Source of the DNA: Fratercula arctica
Lineage: Eukaryota > Chordata > Aves > Charadriiformes > Alcidae
Length of the DNA: 64,000 nucleotides
Assembly (NCBI GenBank): GCA_947846985.1
Contig: CANTUZ010000025.1
Location: forward strand, 13,514,100-13,578,099
Direction of reading: 5' to 3'
How positions within the stretch are numbered: position 1 is the stretch's first letter; each line of letters opens with the position of its first letter. A program made the position numbers and the translations under genes. Below, piece after piece: positions 45,944 through 57,773 of this stretch. Under the pieces are notes generated by a model. It had not been told where the DNA came from, made no database searches, and was given only the letters and a program-made list of their open reading frames with translations.

Positions 45944-48526
45944 GTGCTTGAGTTGCAAGATAAAGCAGATGAAAGAAAGAATTCCTGCACGATGCATCAA
46001 GGACAGTATCACACTAACCAAGACTCCCTGATTCCCATCCAGAACCTGATTCGTCGGCTAGAGACCCAAGGAGTGATCAGCAAGACTCACTCACCCTTTA
46101 ACAGCTCTGTATGGCCAGTGCAAAAGTCTGACGGAGACTGGGTATTAACAGTAGACTATCATGGCCTGAATGAAGTCACATCACCACTGAGTCCTGCTGT
46201 GCCAGACATGCTGGAACTCCAATATGAACTGGAGTCAAAGGCAGACAAATGGTATGCTACAATTGACATTGCGAATGCATTCTTCTCAATCCCTTTGGCA
46301 GCAGAGTGCAGGCCACAGTTGCATTCTCCTGGAGAATCAACTGCCCCAGGGGTGGAAACGCAGCCCTACTATTTGCCATGGACTGATCCAGACTGTGCTG
46401 GAACAGCGTGAAGCTCCAGAACATCTGCAATACACTGATGACATCATTGTGTGGGGTAATACAGCAGAAGAAGTTTTCAAGAAAGGTAAGACAATAATCA
46501 AAATTCTTTTGAAAGCAGGTTTTGCTGTAAAATGAGGTAAGGTCGAGGGACCTGCATGAGACATCCAGTTCTTGGGAATTAAGTGGCAAGATGGTCGCCA
46601 CCAGATCCCAAAGGATCTGATTAACAAAATAACAGCTATGTCCCCACCTACTAACAAAAAGGAAACACAAGCCTTCTTAGGCATTGTGGGTTTCTGGAGA
46701 ATGCATATTCGTGGTTACAGTCAGATTGTGAGCCCTCTCTATGAAGTGACTCGAAAGAAAAATAGTTTTATGTGGGATCCTGAGCAGTGACAGGCCTTTG
46801 AGCAAATTAAACGAGATTGTGCATGCAGTAGCCCGAGGCCAACTATACCCCAACTGAGAAAGAGATATTGGCAGCATAGGAAGGAGTCAGAGCTGCTTCA
46901 GAGGTAATTGGTACTGAAGCACAGCTCCTCCTGGCACCCCGATTACCAGTGCTGGGCTGGATGTTCAAGGGTAAAATTCCTTCTACTCATCATGCCACCG
47001 ATGCTACCTGGAGTAAATGGGTTGCTTCAATCACACAGCGAGCTCGAATAGGTAACCGAAATAGTACAGGAATCGTAGAAGTGATCACAAACTAGCCTGA
47101 AGGCAAAGACTCCGGAATGCCACCACCAGGGGAGGTGGTGACTCGTGCTGAGGAAGCCCCACCATATAATGAACTCTCAGATAATGAGAAACAGTATGCT
47201 CTGTTCACTGATGGATCTTGTCATATTGTAGGAAAACATCGGAGGTGGAAAGCTGCTGTGTGGAGTCCTACATGACAAGTCGCAGAAGCTGCTGAAGGAG
47301 AAGGTGAATCGAGTCAATTTGCAGAGGTAAAAGCCATCCAGCTGGCCTTAGACATTGCTGAAGGAGAAAAGTGGCCAATACCCTATCTCTATACTGACTC
47401 ATGGATGGTGACCAATGCTCTGTGGGGGTGGTTAAAGCAGTGGAAGGAGACCTACTGGCAAGGCAAAGATAAACCCATCTGGGCTGCTGAATTATGGCAA
47501 GATATTGCTGACCGGATAGGGAAACTAGTCGTAAAGTTACACCATGTAGATGTCCCCATACCCATGAGTCGGGTCACTGAGGAACATTGAAACAATCAGC
47601 AAGTGGATCCGGCTGCTAAGATTTCCCAGACAGATTTGGACTGGAAACATAAAGGTGAACTGTTTTTAGCTTGGTGAGCCCATGACACTTCAGTTCATCA
47701 AGGAAGGGATGCCACATATAAATGGGCTCGTGACCGAGGGGTGGATTTAGCCATGGACGCTATTGTGAAGGTTATACACAATTGTGAAACATGCACCGAA
47801 ATCAAGCAAGCTAAAAGATTAAAACCTTTGCGGTATGGGGGACAACAGTTAAAATATAAATTTAGGGAGGCTTGGCAAATTGACTCCATCACACTCCCTC
47901 AAACCCACCAGGGTAAGTGCTATCTGCTTACAATGGTGGAAGTAAGCACCGGATGGTTGGAAACCTACGCCGTGCCCCATGCCACTGCTCAGAATACCAT
48001 CCTGGGCATTGAAAAGCAAGTCTTGTGGCGACATGGTACTCCAGAAAGAATTGAGTCAGACAGTGGGACTCATTTCAAAAACAGTCTTATAAGTAACTGG
48101 GGAAAAGAACATGGCATTGAGTGGGTATATCATATCCCCTATCATGCACCAGCTTCTGGGAAAACTGAGTGATACAATGGATTGTTAAAAGCTACCCTGA
48201 AGGCAATGGGTGGTGGATCCTTTAAAAATTGGGACAAGCCTTTAGCACAAGCTACCTGGTTAGTTAACACCAGGGGATCCATCAATCGAACTGGTCCTGC
48301 TCAACCAGACCTTTTACATACTGCAGAAGGGGATAAAGTCCCTGTGGTGCATGAAAGGAATATGTTAGGGAAAACTGTTTGGGTTTTTCCTGCCTCAGGC
48401 AAAGGGAAACCCATTGGTGGGACTGTTTTTGCTCAAGGACCTGGATATACTTGGTGGGTGATGCTGAAGAACGGAGAAGCTCAATGTGTACATCAAGGAA
48501 ATTTGACCCTGGGTGAGAATACTTAA
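45944..48526 (+). pseudogene. ERV-L pol remnant, element B
   Basis: RT at 45944-46535 in two overlapping frames (HSPFNSSVWPVQKSDG, TIDIANAFFSIPLA, QYTDDIIVWGN with the catalytic DD pair). The connection region runs 46572-46790. RNase H is at about 47200-47590 in broken frames (ALFTDGSC before a stop, then NALWGWLKQW). The integrase is at 47741-48526, with CETCTEIKQAKRLKP (zinc-binding cysteine pair intact), WQIDSITLP, ERIESDSGTHF and the terminal NTRGSINRTGP segment after a TGA at 48170-48172. It has more frame breaks than the 34025-36908 copy and is an older or less constrained relative. Confidence 0.85.
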
Positions 48527-48902
48527 TTCTGAGCTCTATGATGTTAATTGTTATATGATACTAACAGTGTTCAATAAGTGTTTTTCAGCATAACATAGTA
48601 GTGATGAACTGTGAGCCAGCTTCATCAAGTGGTGTCCAACAAAACTCTTTGAGATGGAAATGCTACCCGTGGGCATGAACCACAATGAATTTCACACCAT
48701 CTTTCATACCCTGAGAATCCTGCTATGATAGATGAATTCCTACAGTTATGAACTAAATGGACTTTTGTATATAAAGATAAATCATAACTGAGTGACCTAC
48801 ATGTATCTATCTATATATATTTTTATGTATGGGTATAGATTTGATAGATAAATGTATTAGTGATCTGAGCATGACGCAAATGGTATGGAATAAGGGGTGA
48901 AA
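48527..48902 (+). other. ERV-L 3' untranslated internal region, element B
   Basis: Non-coding AT-rich sequence between the integrase and the LTR, with a TATCTATATATAT run near 48805. It ends in the purine-rich AATAAGGGGTGAAA before the LTR, a polypurine-tract equivalent. Confidence 0.6.
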
Positions 48903-49632
48903 TGTCCTGGTTTGAGGTAGAACAGAAACAATTTTCTGTTTAGTTATTTTAGTTCTTAGCTAGGCCTCTTCTAACTCTCTGAAATTAACAGCATGTTGTG
49001 CCAAAAACGGTTCATTCTCAGAGTGATAAGACCTACGTTTATAGTTAATGCCAAGGAATGGTACGCAGAGAGGCTCTTGCTTATACTTATTGCTATAACA
49101 ACCAAGGTCAGCTAATTTCATTATTTGCTCCCACTGGAGGGTTGGAAACAGAAAAGCGTTAAGGGGTCGCACCTGCAGGGAGGCGCGGACAGGACAGGTG
49201 ACCCCAAACTGACCAACAGGGGTATTCCATCCCATCTGCCTCATGCTCAGTATAAAAGCTAAGGGATCAAAGGGTCAGTCCTCTTTCTTCAGTGGCCCAT
49301 GTCTGAAGAGGACTCTGTTCATCTGCCTTTGACCCTGATTCGTGCATTCCTGACTCCAACTCTGGAATCCAGTTCCCATCCATCGCTGAGTCCAGTCTGG
49401 GACTTCCTCCGTGCCTGCTGGTGATGTCATTCTGGGAGCTTGATACAGTTTTGTATATATTGTATCTATTTCATTATTTCCTTTTTATCTTATTATTAAT
49501 ATTTCATTAAAGTAGTTTAGTTCTTTCTAAACTCATAAATCTCTTTATCTCTCTCCTTCTTCTCCTTGGAGTGAGAGGTGGGGGAGAGCATCTGTCATCT
49601 TGTCATTGGCCAGTCTGACCCAAACCACGACA
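48903..49632 (+). mobile_element. ERV-L 3' LTR, element B
   Basis: A 730-bp LTR starting TGTCCTGGTTTGAGG and ending CAAACCACGACA. It includes CAGTATAAAAGCTAAGGG (TATA-like, near 49250) and TTTCATTAAAG near its polyadenylation region. The next base begins the inverted family A LTR, so element B ends exactly inside or against that LTR. Confidence 0.85.
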
Positions 49633-51325
49633 ATTTATTACCAATCAAAATCAGAGTAGGGTAATGAGAAATAAAACCTAAATCTTAAAACACTTTCCCC
49701 CCCCACCCCTTCCTTCTTCCTGGGCTGAACTGCACTCCCAATTTCTCTGCCTCTTCCCCCCAAGCAGCGCAGGGGATGGGGAATGGGGGTTGTGGTCAGT
49801 TCATCACATGTTTTTTCTGCCTCCTCAGAGGGAGGACTCCTCACACTCTTCCCTTGCTCCAGCATGGGGTCCTCCCATGGGAGACAGTCCTCCACAAACT
49901 TCTCCAATGTGAGTCCTTCCCACGGGCTGCAGTTCTCCAAGAACTACTCCAGCGTGGGTCCTTTCCAGGTGTGGCGCTCTCCCCTTTTCCCCTTTCCACC
50001 CCCCCCCCCCCAGCTCCTGCTCAAGCCATGGCCATCAGCGTGAGTTGTTATGAGTTGCACTTGAACTGTGGGGGATGGCTGGCAACACAGACAAAACACT
50101 GTCTGGAGTGGGAACCTAGGTATCTTGTTCCCATGCAAATATGGCTGTAGGTCAATTATCTTACTCCATAAATAGCGGACAGCCCAAGAGCCCTTTGAGC
50201 TCTCCTGCATGGCAGCAGGCTGCACGACAGGATCTCCCCTTGAGTGGGGACGCTCGCTTAAGGTTCTACTCCTCGAGGTTGAGAGATTCCTTGCCGCAAC
50301 AGATTCTCGGTAAGTGACTAAGAGCATGCTAAACTTTGAAATCTTAACTAAGTGATATAAGGATAGATTGCGCATATATAATCCTTTAGACATAAACCAT
50401 TGACCAAGTCTGGGACTAGGATTGGATCCAGCCGCACCTAGACTCCTCTCTGAGAAGGAGTTCAGAAAGCAAGGGGGTCCTTTCTGAACCTCGTGACTCA
50501 ACGGGAGGGTCTCCCTGACAGCTTGTCTGACCCTGGCCTCTATGCAGTAAATAATCAAGTGTACTCTGGCATCAAATCTCGTAAAATGCTGTCGCATTCA
50601 CTACTAACTTTGTTAAATCACTGTTTTATGTTAATAAACATTTCACTACTTCTCTCTTACAAGTGAAGTTAATCACTCCGCCCACGACACCAGGGTCCTT
50701 TCCACGGGGTGCAGTCCGTCAGGGAGAGACTGCTCCAGTGTGGGTCCCCCACGGGGTCACAAGTCCTGGCAGTAAACCTGCTCCAGCGTGGGCTCCTCTC
50801 TCCACAGGGTCAGAGGTCCTGCCAGGAGCCTGCTCCAGCACAGGGGCTCCACGGGGTCAGAGTCTCCTTCAGGCGCATCCACCTGCTCTGGCGTGGGGTC
50901 CTCCATGGGCTGCAGGTGGATATCTGCTCCACCATTAAACTCCATGGACTGCAGGGACACAACCTGCCTCGGCATGGTCTTCACCACAGGCTGCAGGGAA
51001 ATCTCTGCTCCGGCACCTGGAGCACCTCCTCCCCCTGCTTTTTCACTGACCTCGGTTTCTGCATAGTTGTTTCTCTCTCATATTCTTACTCCTCTCTTCT
51101 GACTGCTGCTGGTATTGCACAGGTTTTTTCCCCCTTTCTTAAATATGTTATCACAGAGGCACTACCACCATCACTGATTGGCTCAGCCTTGGCCAGCAGC
51201 GAGTCCATCTTGGAGCTGGCTGGCATTGGGTCTATTGGACATAGGGGAAGCTTCTAGCAGCTTCTCACAAAAGCTATTTCTGTAGCCACCCCACTACCAA
51301 AACCTTGCTACTCAAACCCACCAGG
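49633..51325 (-). mobile_element. ERV-L family A LTR, inverted, interrupted
   Basis: The reverse complement of the LTR at 41761-42866, lacking its last 170 bp or so on the left side and split by a 720-bp insertion at 49970-50689. The right end, CTACTCAAACCCACCA near 51323, corresponds to the LTR start. Read with 45211-45235 it is the main body of the 5' LTR of the inverted family A provirus. Confidence 0.78.
49970..50689 (+). mobile_element. Solo LTR nested in the inverted family A LTR
   Basis: A 720-bp TG...CA element (TGTGGCGCTCTCC to CCCACGACA) with an exact 5-bp duplication CCAGG at 49965-49969 and 50690-50694. It carries CCATAAATAGCGG at 50163 as a TATA-like block and TTAATAAACATTTC near its end as a polyadenylation block. 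Its U5-like region (GCCGCACCTAG, AAGCAAGGGGGT) resembles that of the family 1 LTRs at 5029 and 29044. Confidence 0.88.
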
Positions 51326-52263
51326 CAACGTGGGTGTTATCCCTTACGATGTAAGTCTAAGTCCTTCTGTGCACACTAGGATGTGTTTAACTGAATGCTG
51401 AATCCTGACATCCTCTTGGAAGATTCAGCATATCTCTTGAGTCAGGCAGCAGCAGCTTTTTAGCATCGAGCTTTTGATAAAGTCCAGAGGGAAAAAGGCT
51501 ATGTTATCATTTGCTTTAGCAGTTAAGCTCAGTTTTTCCAGATAAATTCCCACGTTTGTTGCTGCACCTGTGCACAGTAAATGAAAGTGTCTTTCTTGAA
51601 TGTTTACATTATGAGCAGATGTGATGAACAGGAGATGTACAGAAAGGAATATGATACCTTACTTTTACTATCAAGCTACTTTTTCAAGGACACACAAAAG
51701 ACACTGATAAAAAGGGAGGAATAACATGATGATACTCTGTTCCTTCTTGGATTTCCTAATCAGTGATGACTTTCTCTGTCCCACTGAAAAAAAATATCTA
51801 ATAGGCTTTTCAAGATTCAGACTGACTTACAGTGAAGTTTGAATACCAAAAATTTTGATGATCTTGGAAATGTCAGATGCATTTCAGAAATCAAAGCAAG
51901 TATTTTTCTTATCAAATGTTTTGCCTATCACTGTAAGTAGGAACTTCATAAAAAAATGACGATTCAGACTAGATCCTGCCCAAAATGAGCAAATCTGACC
52001 CAGATATCATTGCTCATATTTGATTTTGATACATAACCATTTTTAGTTACTAAAACTCTATGTTTTGCTAAAATATACAAAAATAAACAGCACTGAAATA
52101 GGTATTCTGAATTAGCTATTGTCTGCTATAAGAAAAGAAAGATAAATCATAGTTCTGATTCATTTCAGATGTTGGGACCTATTAGGAAATCTTGTCTGGA
52201 TTCTAGGAAGGAGCTGGAGACTACTGTTCCTTATATGTAAAGGAACTGTTGGCACACACAAAT
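51326..52263. other. Unique sequence, nothing recognised
   Basis: AT-rich unique sequence between the ERV nest and a CR1 tail. It was searched by eye for the LDL-receptor class A and early MACPF exons expected of a C9 gene; neither was found. Confidence 0.4.
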
Positions 52264-52440
52264 TACACAGAATCACAGAATGGTTCAGGTTGGAAGGGAC
52301 CTTAAAGATCACCTAGTTCCAACCCCCCTGCCCTGGGCAGGGACACCTCCCACTAGACCAGGCTGCTCAAAGCCTCATCCAGCCTGGCCTTGAACATCTC
52401 CAGGGATGGGGCATTGACAGCTTCCCTGGGCAACCTTCAA
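52264..52440 (-). mobile_element. CR1 3' fragment, antisense
   Basis: Reads ACAGAATCACAGAATGGTTC, AGGTTGGAAGGGACCTTAAA, then GGCAGGGACACCTCCCACTA and GGCCTTGAACATCTCCAGGG. This is the standard reverse complement of a CR1 3' end, and a fairly young one. Confidence 0.92.
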
Positions 52441-52695
52441 CAGTGTTACATGCTGAGATTTAACACTCACTGAAATATTGTCACTGCAGGTTTTTTGTTT
52501 ACTTTTGAACCACTGAGCTGATCCAGATGAGGTGGTTTGGGGAGGGGATAGTATTTCCATTTGTTTTCTTTAATTAGAGCTATAAGAAAGTGTATTGATA
52601 AACTAAGTAAATCATACAACTTTAAAGTGCTACATAGATTTTTCTGTTACTGCCTGTTTTTTTTCTCATACAACCTTTTCGTTATCTTTTCTAAG

Positions 52696-52912
52696 ACAAA
52701 ATCAGACAAAACCTTCACATCTGAGTTCTACCATGATCATGTAAAAATGTTACAGGGTTTACATAGAAAAACAAGAATACTTTAATGCTGGCATGTCTCT
52801 GAAATATACACCTACTGAAGGAAGTAACAAAAATGGTTCAGAAGGAAATTTCAAGTATCACTATAGCAAGAATACAAGTTTAAGTTCTATGCTGAAAAGC
52901 TTCACAGAAAGG
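52696..52912 (+). pseudogene. C9-like MACPF exon, frameshifted
   Basis: After a pyrimidine-rich acceptor (CTTTTCTAAG) the exon encodes TKSDKTFTSEFYHDHVKMLQ, then, in another frame, FNAGMSLKYTPTEG and GNFKYHYSKNTSLS, ending with a good donor (AGG|GTAAGG). The blocks match the C9 MACPF segment known from mammals (ETKGEKNFRTEHYEEQ and FNAAISLKFTPTE), and C9 is the neighbour of DAB2. A single-frame shift lies between 52757 and 52780, in AGAAAAACAAGAA. It may be a real mutation or a base missing from an A run. Neither the preceding nor the following C9 exon was found in the window. Confidence 0.65.
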
Positions 52913-53356
52913 GTAAGGTTAATCAAGCTAGTGTTTAATGTAACTGTTTTACAAACAATAAAATTTACACAGTGTTAGTATAATGCAATATTAATCTAAG
53001 TATTTGAGTTTCCTGCTGCTTTTCTGGTATTTATTCACAAAAATGAAATACTGGCAATACTAGGGTTAAGATTTCAGACATGGTCAAAGGGTAACCAAAT
53101 GTAGCTTAATCTTCCCACTGTTTACCCTTGACTAGTGACCACTCTCATCTTCAACAGGGTCTTGATGTTGGAAAAGGCCAGAGATCTCTGATCTCATCTT
53201 AATTGAAGAGCAGCTTTTATCTAGTGCAGTGTGGGCAAATTAGATCAAGTCCTGGGATAAAAAATTGCCACTGAATAGGCCTAAACTAGGTAAACTGGAC
53301 ATGCAAAATAGACATGTAGACTAATAACCAAAGGTCAGATCTCAGCCATACAGATA
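52913..53356. other. Unique sequence after the C9-like exon
   Basis: AT-rich sequence with no recognisable exon or repeat. It would be intron if the C9-like exon is part of a gene. Confidence 0.4.
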
Positions 53357-53955
53357 TGTCTGTACTAATTGTAATAAACAGCCAGATTCCTTAAACAGAA
53401 ATGGCACTTATTTTATTATAGGGACAAAGTCGATAAAGCAAAAGCACAGCGCTGGGTGCATGACTCAAGTCAGAGGCACACCAGCTAATACTTCACCCAT
53501 GTCTTACATACATTCAACATTGCATCAGAGTAATGATTTATGATGACTGATTATCATTAATCCCTTTTTCTTCTATTTGTGTGTTTTCCTTCTGGCAATT
53601 GTTTCTGAGGATCGATAATCTTCAGTTCCCTTTTTCCATGCATATCAGCTCCCTTCTCCTATGCGTCTGTCTCCTTCTGTTAATCATTTGTGGGGGCTCT
53701 TGGAGAAGTTCTCTTTTGTTTCTCTCAGATGTTCTTCTTCATAGCTGCTGTTAGTTGTTATCTTTAAGGTTTCTCATGTTTCCTAATTTACTAAAGGTTA
53801 ATTATCCTTATCATTCAAGTATTTATAGCCTTGTTATTATTGCGAAAGCCAACAATACCTTCACCATTTTTCACACTAATAAACTAGCCTGGGCTAAGAG
53901 GCATGGGCATTAGCACTGGCATGCGATAATCTGTAGTTTTACTAGCACATTGCCA
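53357..53955 (-). mobile_element. LTR-like element, probably class I
   Basis: The stretch GTCGATAAAGCAAAAGCACA and GCGCTGGGTGCATGACTC resembles the provirus LTR at 55165-55200 (GAAAGCAAAAGCAGCGCTGG). The reverse orientation and the CACTTATTTTATT polyadenylation-like block near 53405 fit an antisense solo LTR. Ends are approximate and no target duplication was found. Confidence 0.5.
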
Positions 53956-55096
53956 AGATTATGGTCTGTGCCAGCTCTCATAAACAATGCCCATTCTGTG
54001 GTCCCCTGCAGCATGTTTGAAGTTCCCAGTAGGCAGTCTGGAGAAAGCAAGCCTATTTTGGGGTTGCACACGAGCCATACCACTCTACCTGCCCTTTGAG
54101 ACAGAGGAAAGGTCCTATCCCATTTTATTTACTAGTACAGAAGTAGCCTTAGCATCTAGTGAGGTCAAAGAAAGAGACCACAAAAAGTGAAACTAGATGC
54201 TATGGCCTAATCCAGCAGCTGGGAGCTAGTGGAATTAACTGACCGGGTCATATATCCTTTCCCATCATATACGCCAAAGTCTGTGATTGCATCATCCCAC
54301 CATGTACAAGGTGCATCAACTCCATGGTACACCATATGCAAGGAAGAATAGATCTGCCTCAACTAATTCAGTCATTCAAGAGCTCAGGAGATAAAATGGA
54401 TACAAGGGAAAACTAAAATAACTTTTATATCTGATTGATTAAAATAGTGCTGAAGAGAAAGGTCTGCACTATAAAGAGAAACTGACATACAGCACTGTCT
54501 TTGTATTGATATGAGTTTTCTTGGGACAGAAGCAGACTGTTTAAATCTAAAAGTATTCATCTCCACAGACTCAAAAGGTCAGGTTCTGTAGCTCAGAGTA
54601 TATTACAGGCTGCTTATAGTCTAATAGGAGTTTTGGCCTCAAATTCTTGCTCGGAGATCAGTTCAGAAAATGATTTGTGATCTGTCACTGGCAGAAGTCT
54701 ATTACCATAAACTCATGTTGCTGCACATTAGTGGAATGGCAATCCCTTGTCAAGAACCCTCCAGGGCTCACCAGCAAGTTAAAGCCAGAAGCAGCCTGGG
54801 GACATCAGGAGAGTAAGGGATTTTGTACATGCTGGATGGCAGAAATATTTGCACCTACAAAAATTTCCTCACAGAGCTTTAGATGCCTAAAGATTTCTGC
54901 CAGTCCTAAGCAGCATCTGAGTGAGCAGTTTAAGATTCCTTAAATGGTGCCGGCTAATGTGATGGTCAGTTGCTAAATCCCTTTTACGTACCTCCTATTA
55001 GGCACTGCTGTTAAGGGAGTTGCTTAAGTACTGCAGGGTTTGGAAGGCAAGTGTTTACTTAGAGCCTTAAGTGCAAATATTTCACAAGATGTCACA
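53956..55096. other. Unique sequence, nothing recognised
   Basis: No exon, RNA gene or repeat was recognised. The short open frames at 53987-54190 and 54677-54943 lack support. Confidence 0.4.
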
Positions 55097-55652
55097 TGTT
55101 ATGGGCAGCAGCTATGTTATAAATACTCCGAGTCCGTAAGGAGTTTAATAAATGTTTATTAGATAAGAAAGCAAAAGCAGCGCTGGGCGGCCGGGGAGTC
55201 GCAGCTCCACAAAGGCTCGCGAATTCAAATGTCTCAAGCAACTCCTTTTATCTTCTCGGGGGTGGGTTTCAGCATCCTTAGTCTCCGCCAGGTGCCCCCC
55301 TATAGATTGCCGGGTCAGCTAATATATACAAGGATCTGCACCGAGACACAAGCTCAACAAACAAATGGGCATGAGAACGGCGTCACAGGCAGCCGCTCAA
55401 GGACATCAATCCTTCATGGCAACATTCCCCAGGTCTCATCCCTTCACCCAGATAAGGCAGTCATCCGTAGCAACAGCTGGCAGTATATCATATCATGACA
55501 TTTACTGCTAGTATAGCAATTAAGTCTTATCGCAAGACAGGATGTCCTGCTTCACAGAGCAGGACACTTCCATTGCTTGTTTGGTGCAATAATTACCCTC
55601 CTTGTTCAGCATTCCTGGTCATCAGCAAATTACCTGTTAGTCACCTATTGCA
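55097..55652 (-). mobile_element. Provirus 3' LTR
   Basis: A 556-bp LTR running on the minus strand from TGCAATAGGTGACTAACAGG to GCTGCTGCCCATAACA. The polyadenylation signal AATAAA is at 55155-55160, about 60 bases before the end, so R and U5 are short. The left flank is TCACA. The matching duplication at the 5' end is outside the window. Confidence 0.88.
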
Positions 55653-55665
55653 ATTCCCCCTTTCT
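55653..55665 (-). promoter_or_regulatory. Polypurine tract
   Basis: AGAAAGGGGGAAT on the minus strand, directly before the LTR and just after the env stop codon (55667-55669). It is the primer site for plus-strand DNA synthesis in retroviruses. Confidence 0.85.
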
Positions 55666-55666
55666 G

Positions 55667-57529
55667 TTATTTACCAGTAATTTGCTGATCAAATCTAGAT
55701 AATACCTCATAGGCTCTATCCAATCTAGAGTTTTCATCCGGTATGATCTCCATTTCTAGTTGTGACTGCTTTATTACCATCAACTGTACTTTCTCTAACC
55801 TGTTTTTAATAAAGGTTACAAATTTATTAATGACACAGGGTCCAAAAGTCAGAGCCACTACTAGCATTATGAAGGGCCCTGCCAAGGTAGAAATTAAAGT
55901 AGTCAGCCACGGTGATTGGTTAAACCACGATTCATACCATGAGGACTGAGCTTCTCGTTCTCGTTTTCGCTTCTCTAATCATTCTCTTAGTTTGGCTAGC
56001 GAATCTCTCACTACCCCTGTATGGTCAGCATAAAAACAACACTCTTCGCCTAAGGCTGCACATAGTCCTCCGTTCTGCAAGAACAGGAGGTCCAATCCTC
56101 TTCGATTTTGTAAAACCACTTCAGACAATGAGGTTAGAGATTTTTCTAAGTAAGAAATAGACTTTTCTATTCGGGTCAGATCCTCGTCCACTGCTGCTCT
56201 CAAGGACAATAGACCTCGATGTTGCAGGGCTAGAGAAGCCGCGCCGGTGGCGGTTCCTGCGATCCCTAAGCCAACTAAAGTAGCTATAGTTATTGCGGAT
56301 ATCGGTTCCCTCTTTTCTATCCTATGTTTGGTACTTCCCCAATGTAAATACATACTTTCTTCGCTATGAAAAAAGATCTTAGGTACCACAGTGACTTGCA
56401 CACAAAAGTCTGAGTTATTTTTCAGAACGATCGTGGACAAACACGGAGTCAGTCCAGTTTTGGAACAAGCCCACCATGCCCCTGGACTAGGCAAGACCCA
56501 TTTGATCCTGGTAGCAAAACTTTTGGTTTGGTTAGTACATAGACTTTGTCTCCCTCTTGGTACTGTCCCTACACACGAACCCTTTCCTCGGACTTGTTGC
56601 AGGGTGATTCCCGCAGTGCGTGCTTTCCAGTCACAGCCGGGAGGTATGGTCCCATTGGTGATATTAAAAGGGGATGACACTGCTATTCCCTCATAGAAAG
56701 GTGGTTCTGAGTTGTAGCACAGCCAACAAGAATTAGTAAGATTCGGGTTGGTCATGTTTAAGGTCTGGTAAGCTGCTTTCATCATAGTCCATAAAGGTAC
56801 TTGGGGTGGGTCCCATGCCTCATCGGTAGGAGTGGGATATGCTTCAGTGGGATATGCTTCTGAGGAGTTAACGACCTCAGGCTTCCCCAATTGCCCGTTG
56901 AGGAGATCATTGGGCCGTACTACCACGGTCGGGGTTTGTTTAACCTCGCGTTTCTGAATAAATATTAGCCCTCCCTGGTCTGTCCCCGGTTGCGAGTATC
57001 GAAAACCCCAGGTTCGCCCTATGAGCCAGCCGGGATCATCTGGCTTATGGACTGCCAAATATATACTACCATTGCAGAGAGGTTTCCTATCTGAGGAGGC
57101 TCTTGTTCCCCACTGGCCATAATGACGAGTCCCTCCCATTCCTGTGGGTAGTCGGCACCCTATAGGGACCCATTCGGTGCTTAAAAATTGATCTTTGACA
57201 ATGGGGGTCCAGGCTGAGGCAATTGTTTCACATCCCCAATAAGCACAATAATAATGTCCTGGGGAGTTGCAATAGCCTCTTCCTGGGTTGGAGCTGGGGC
57301 ACATGTAGTAATGGAATCGATCCTCACAACGTCCTTGAACTTGCTGTGCTGGTACTAATTCACAAGGGGATGTCAGGAACCTTGGGGCCCCCGCTGTGAT
57401 ATTTGTCTTTAAAATAGAATATTCTCTACTTCCAAGTACCCATTCATAGGGTTGATGGTATGGGTTTCCCCATGTTGTGGTGGCGAGGATTAAGATTCCC
57501 AGGAGGAGGCTAGTAGCCATTCTCCCCAC
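55667..57529 (-). pseudogene. env: Gammaretroviral env with one internal stop
   Basis: The envelope glycoprotein gene of the provirus: 620 codons, one of them a stop. The product begins MGRMATSLLLGILILATTTW, a signal peptide. The surface subunit has many Cys and N-glycosylation sites and the CWLC motif (SCWLCYNSEP), which in gammaretroviruses forms the link to the transmembrane subunit. A basic site ending EKR precedes a hydrophobic fusion-peptide-like stretch (AITIATLVGLGIAGTATG). The transmembrane subunit has the LQNRRGLDLLFL heptad/immunosuppressive-type block and CAALGEECC (CX6CC). A TGA at 55979-55981 stops the frame before the membrane anchor; the frame then continues in phase through a hydrophobic segment (FIMLVVALTFGPCVI) to a TAA at 55667. 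As it stands it would give a protein without an anchor. Confidence 0.92.
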
Positions 57530-57773
57530 TTTTGCAGCACTCCTCTGCCTTCCTCGTCTACTCTTTTGCAGAGAGCAACGGGATTTTAGCTTCTTCTCGG
57601 CAGCAGTGAGTGATCTTCAGGGGAATCTACTGCCTCTCCTTTCGCCGCGCGTTGCTCCCTGCTCTGGCTTGGGCAGAGGTCTGCTTATTGCTAGTCTTTC
57701 TAATGCAGCCCTGACTCCCCTCGTACGGGAAAATTCTCTATTCCACGAATCTTTGTCAAATTCCTTAAGCTCG

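Noticed and set aside
49944..50597. Minus-strand ORF of 217 codons
   Set aside because: Falls across the nested LTR; no homology to a protein family seen.
50709..51257. + strand ORF of 182 codons
   Set aside because: The same LTR text in the inverted copy; repetitive, not a gene.
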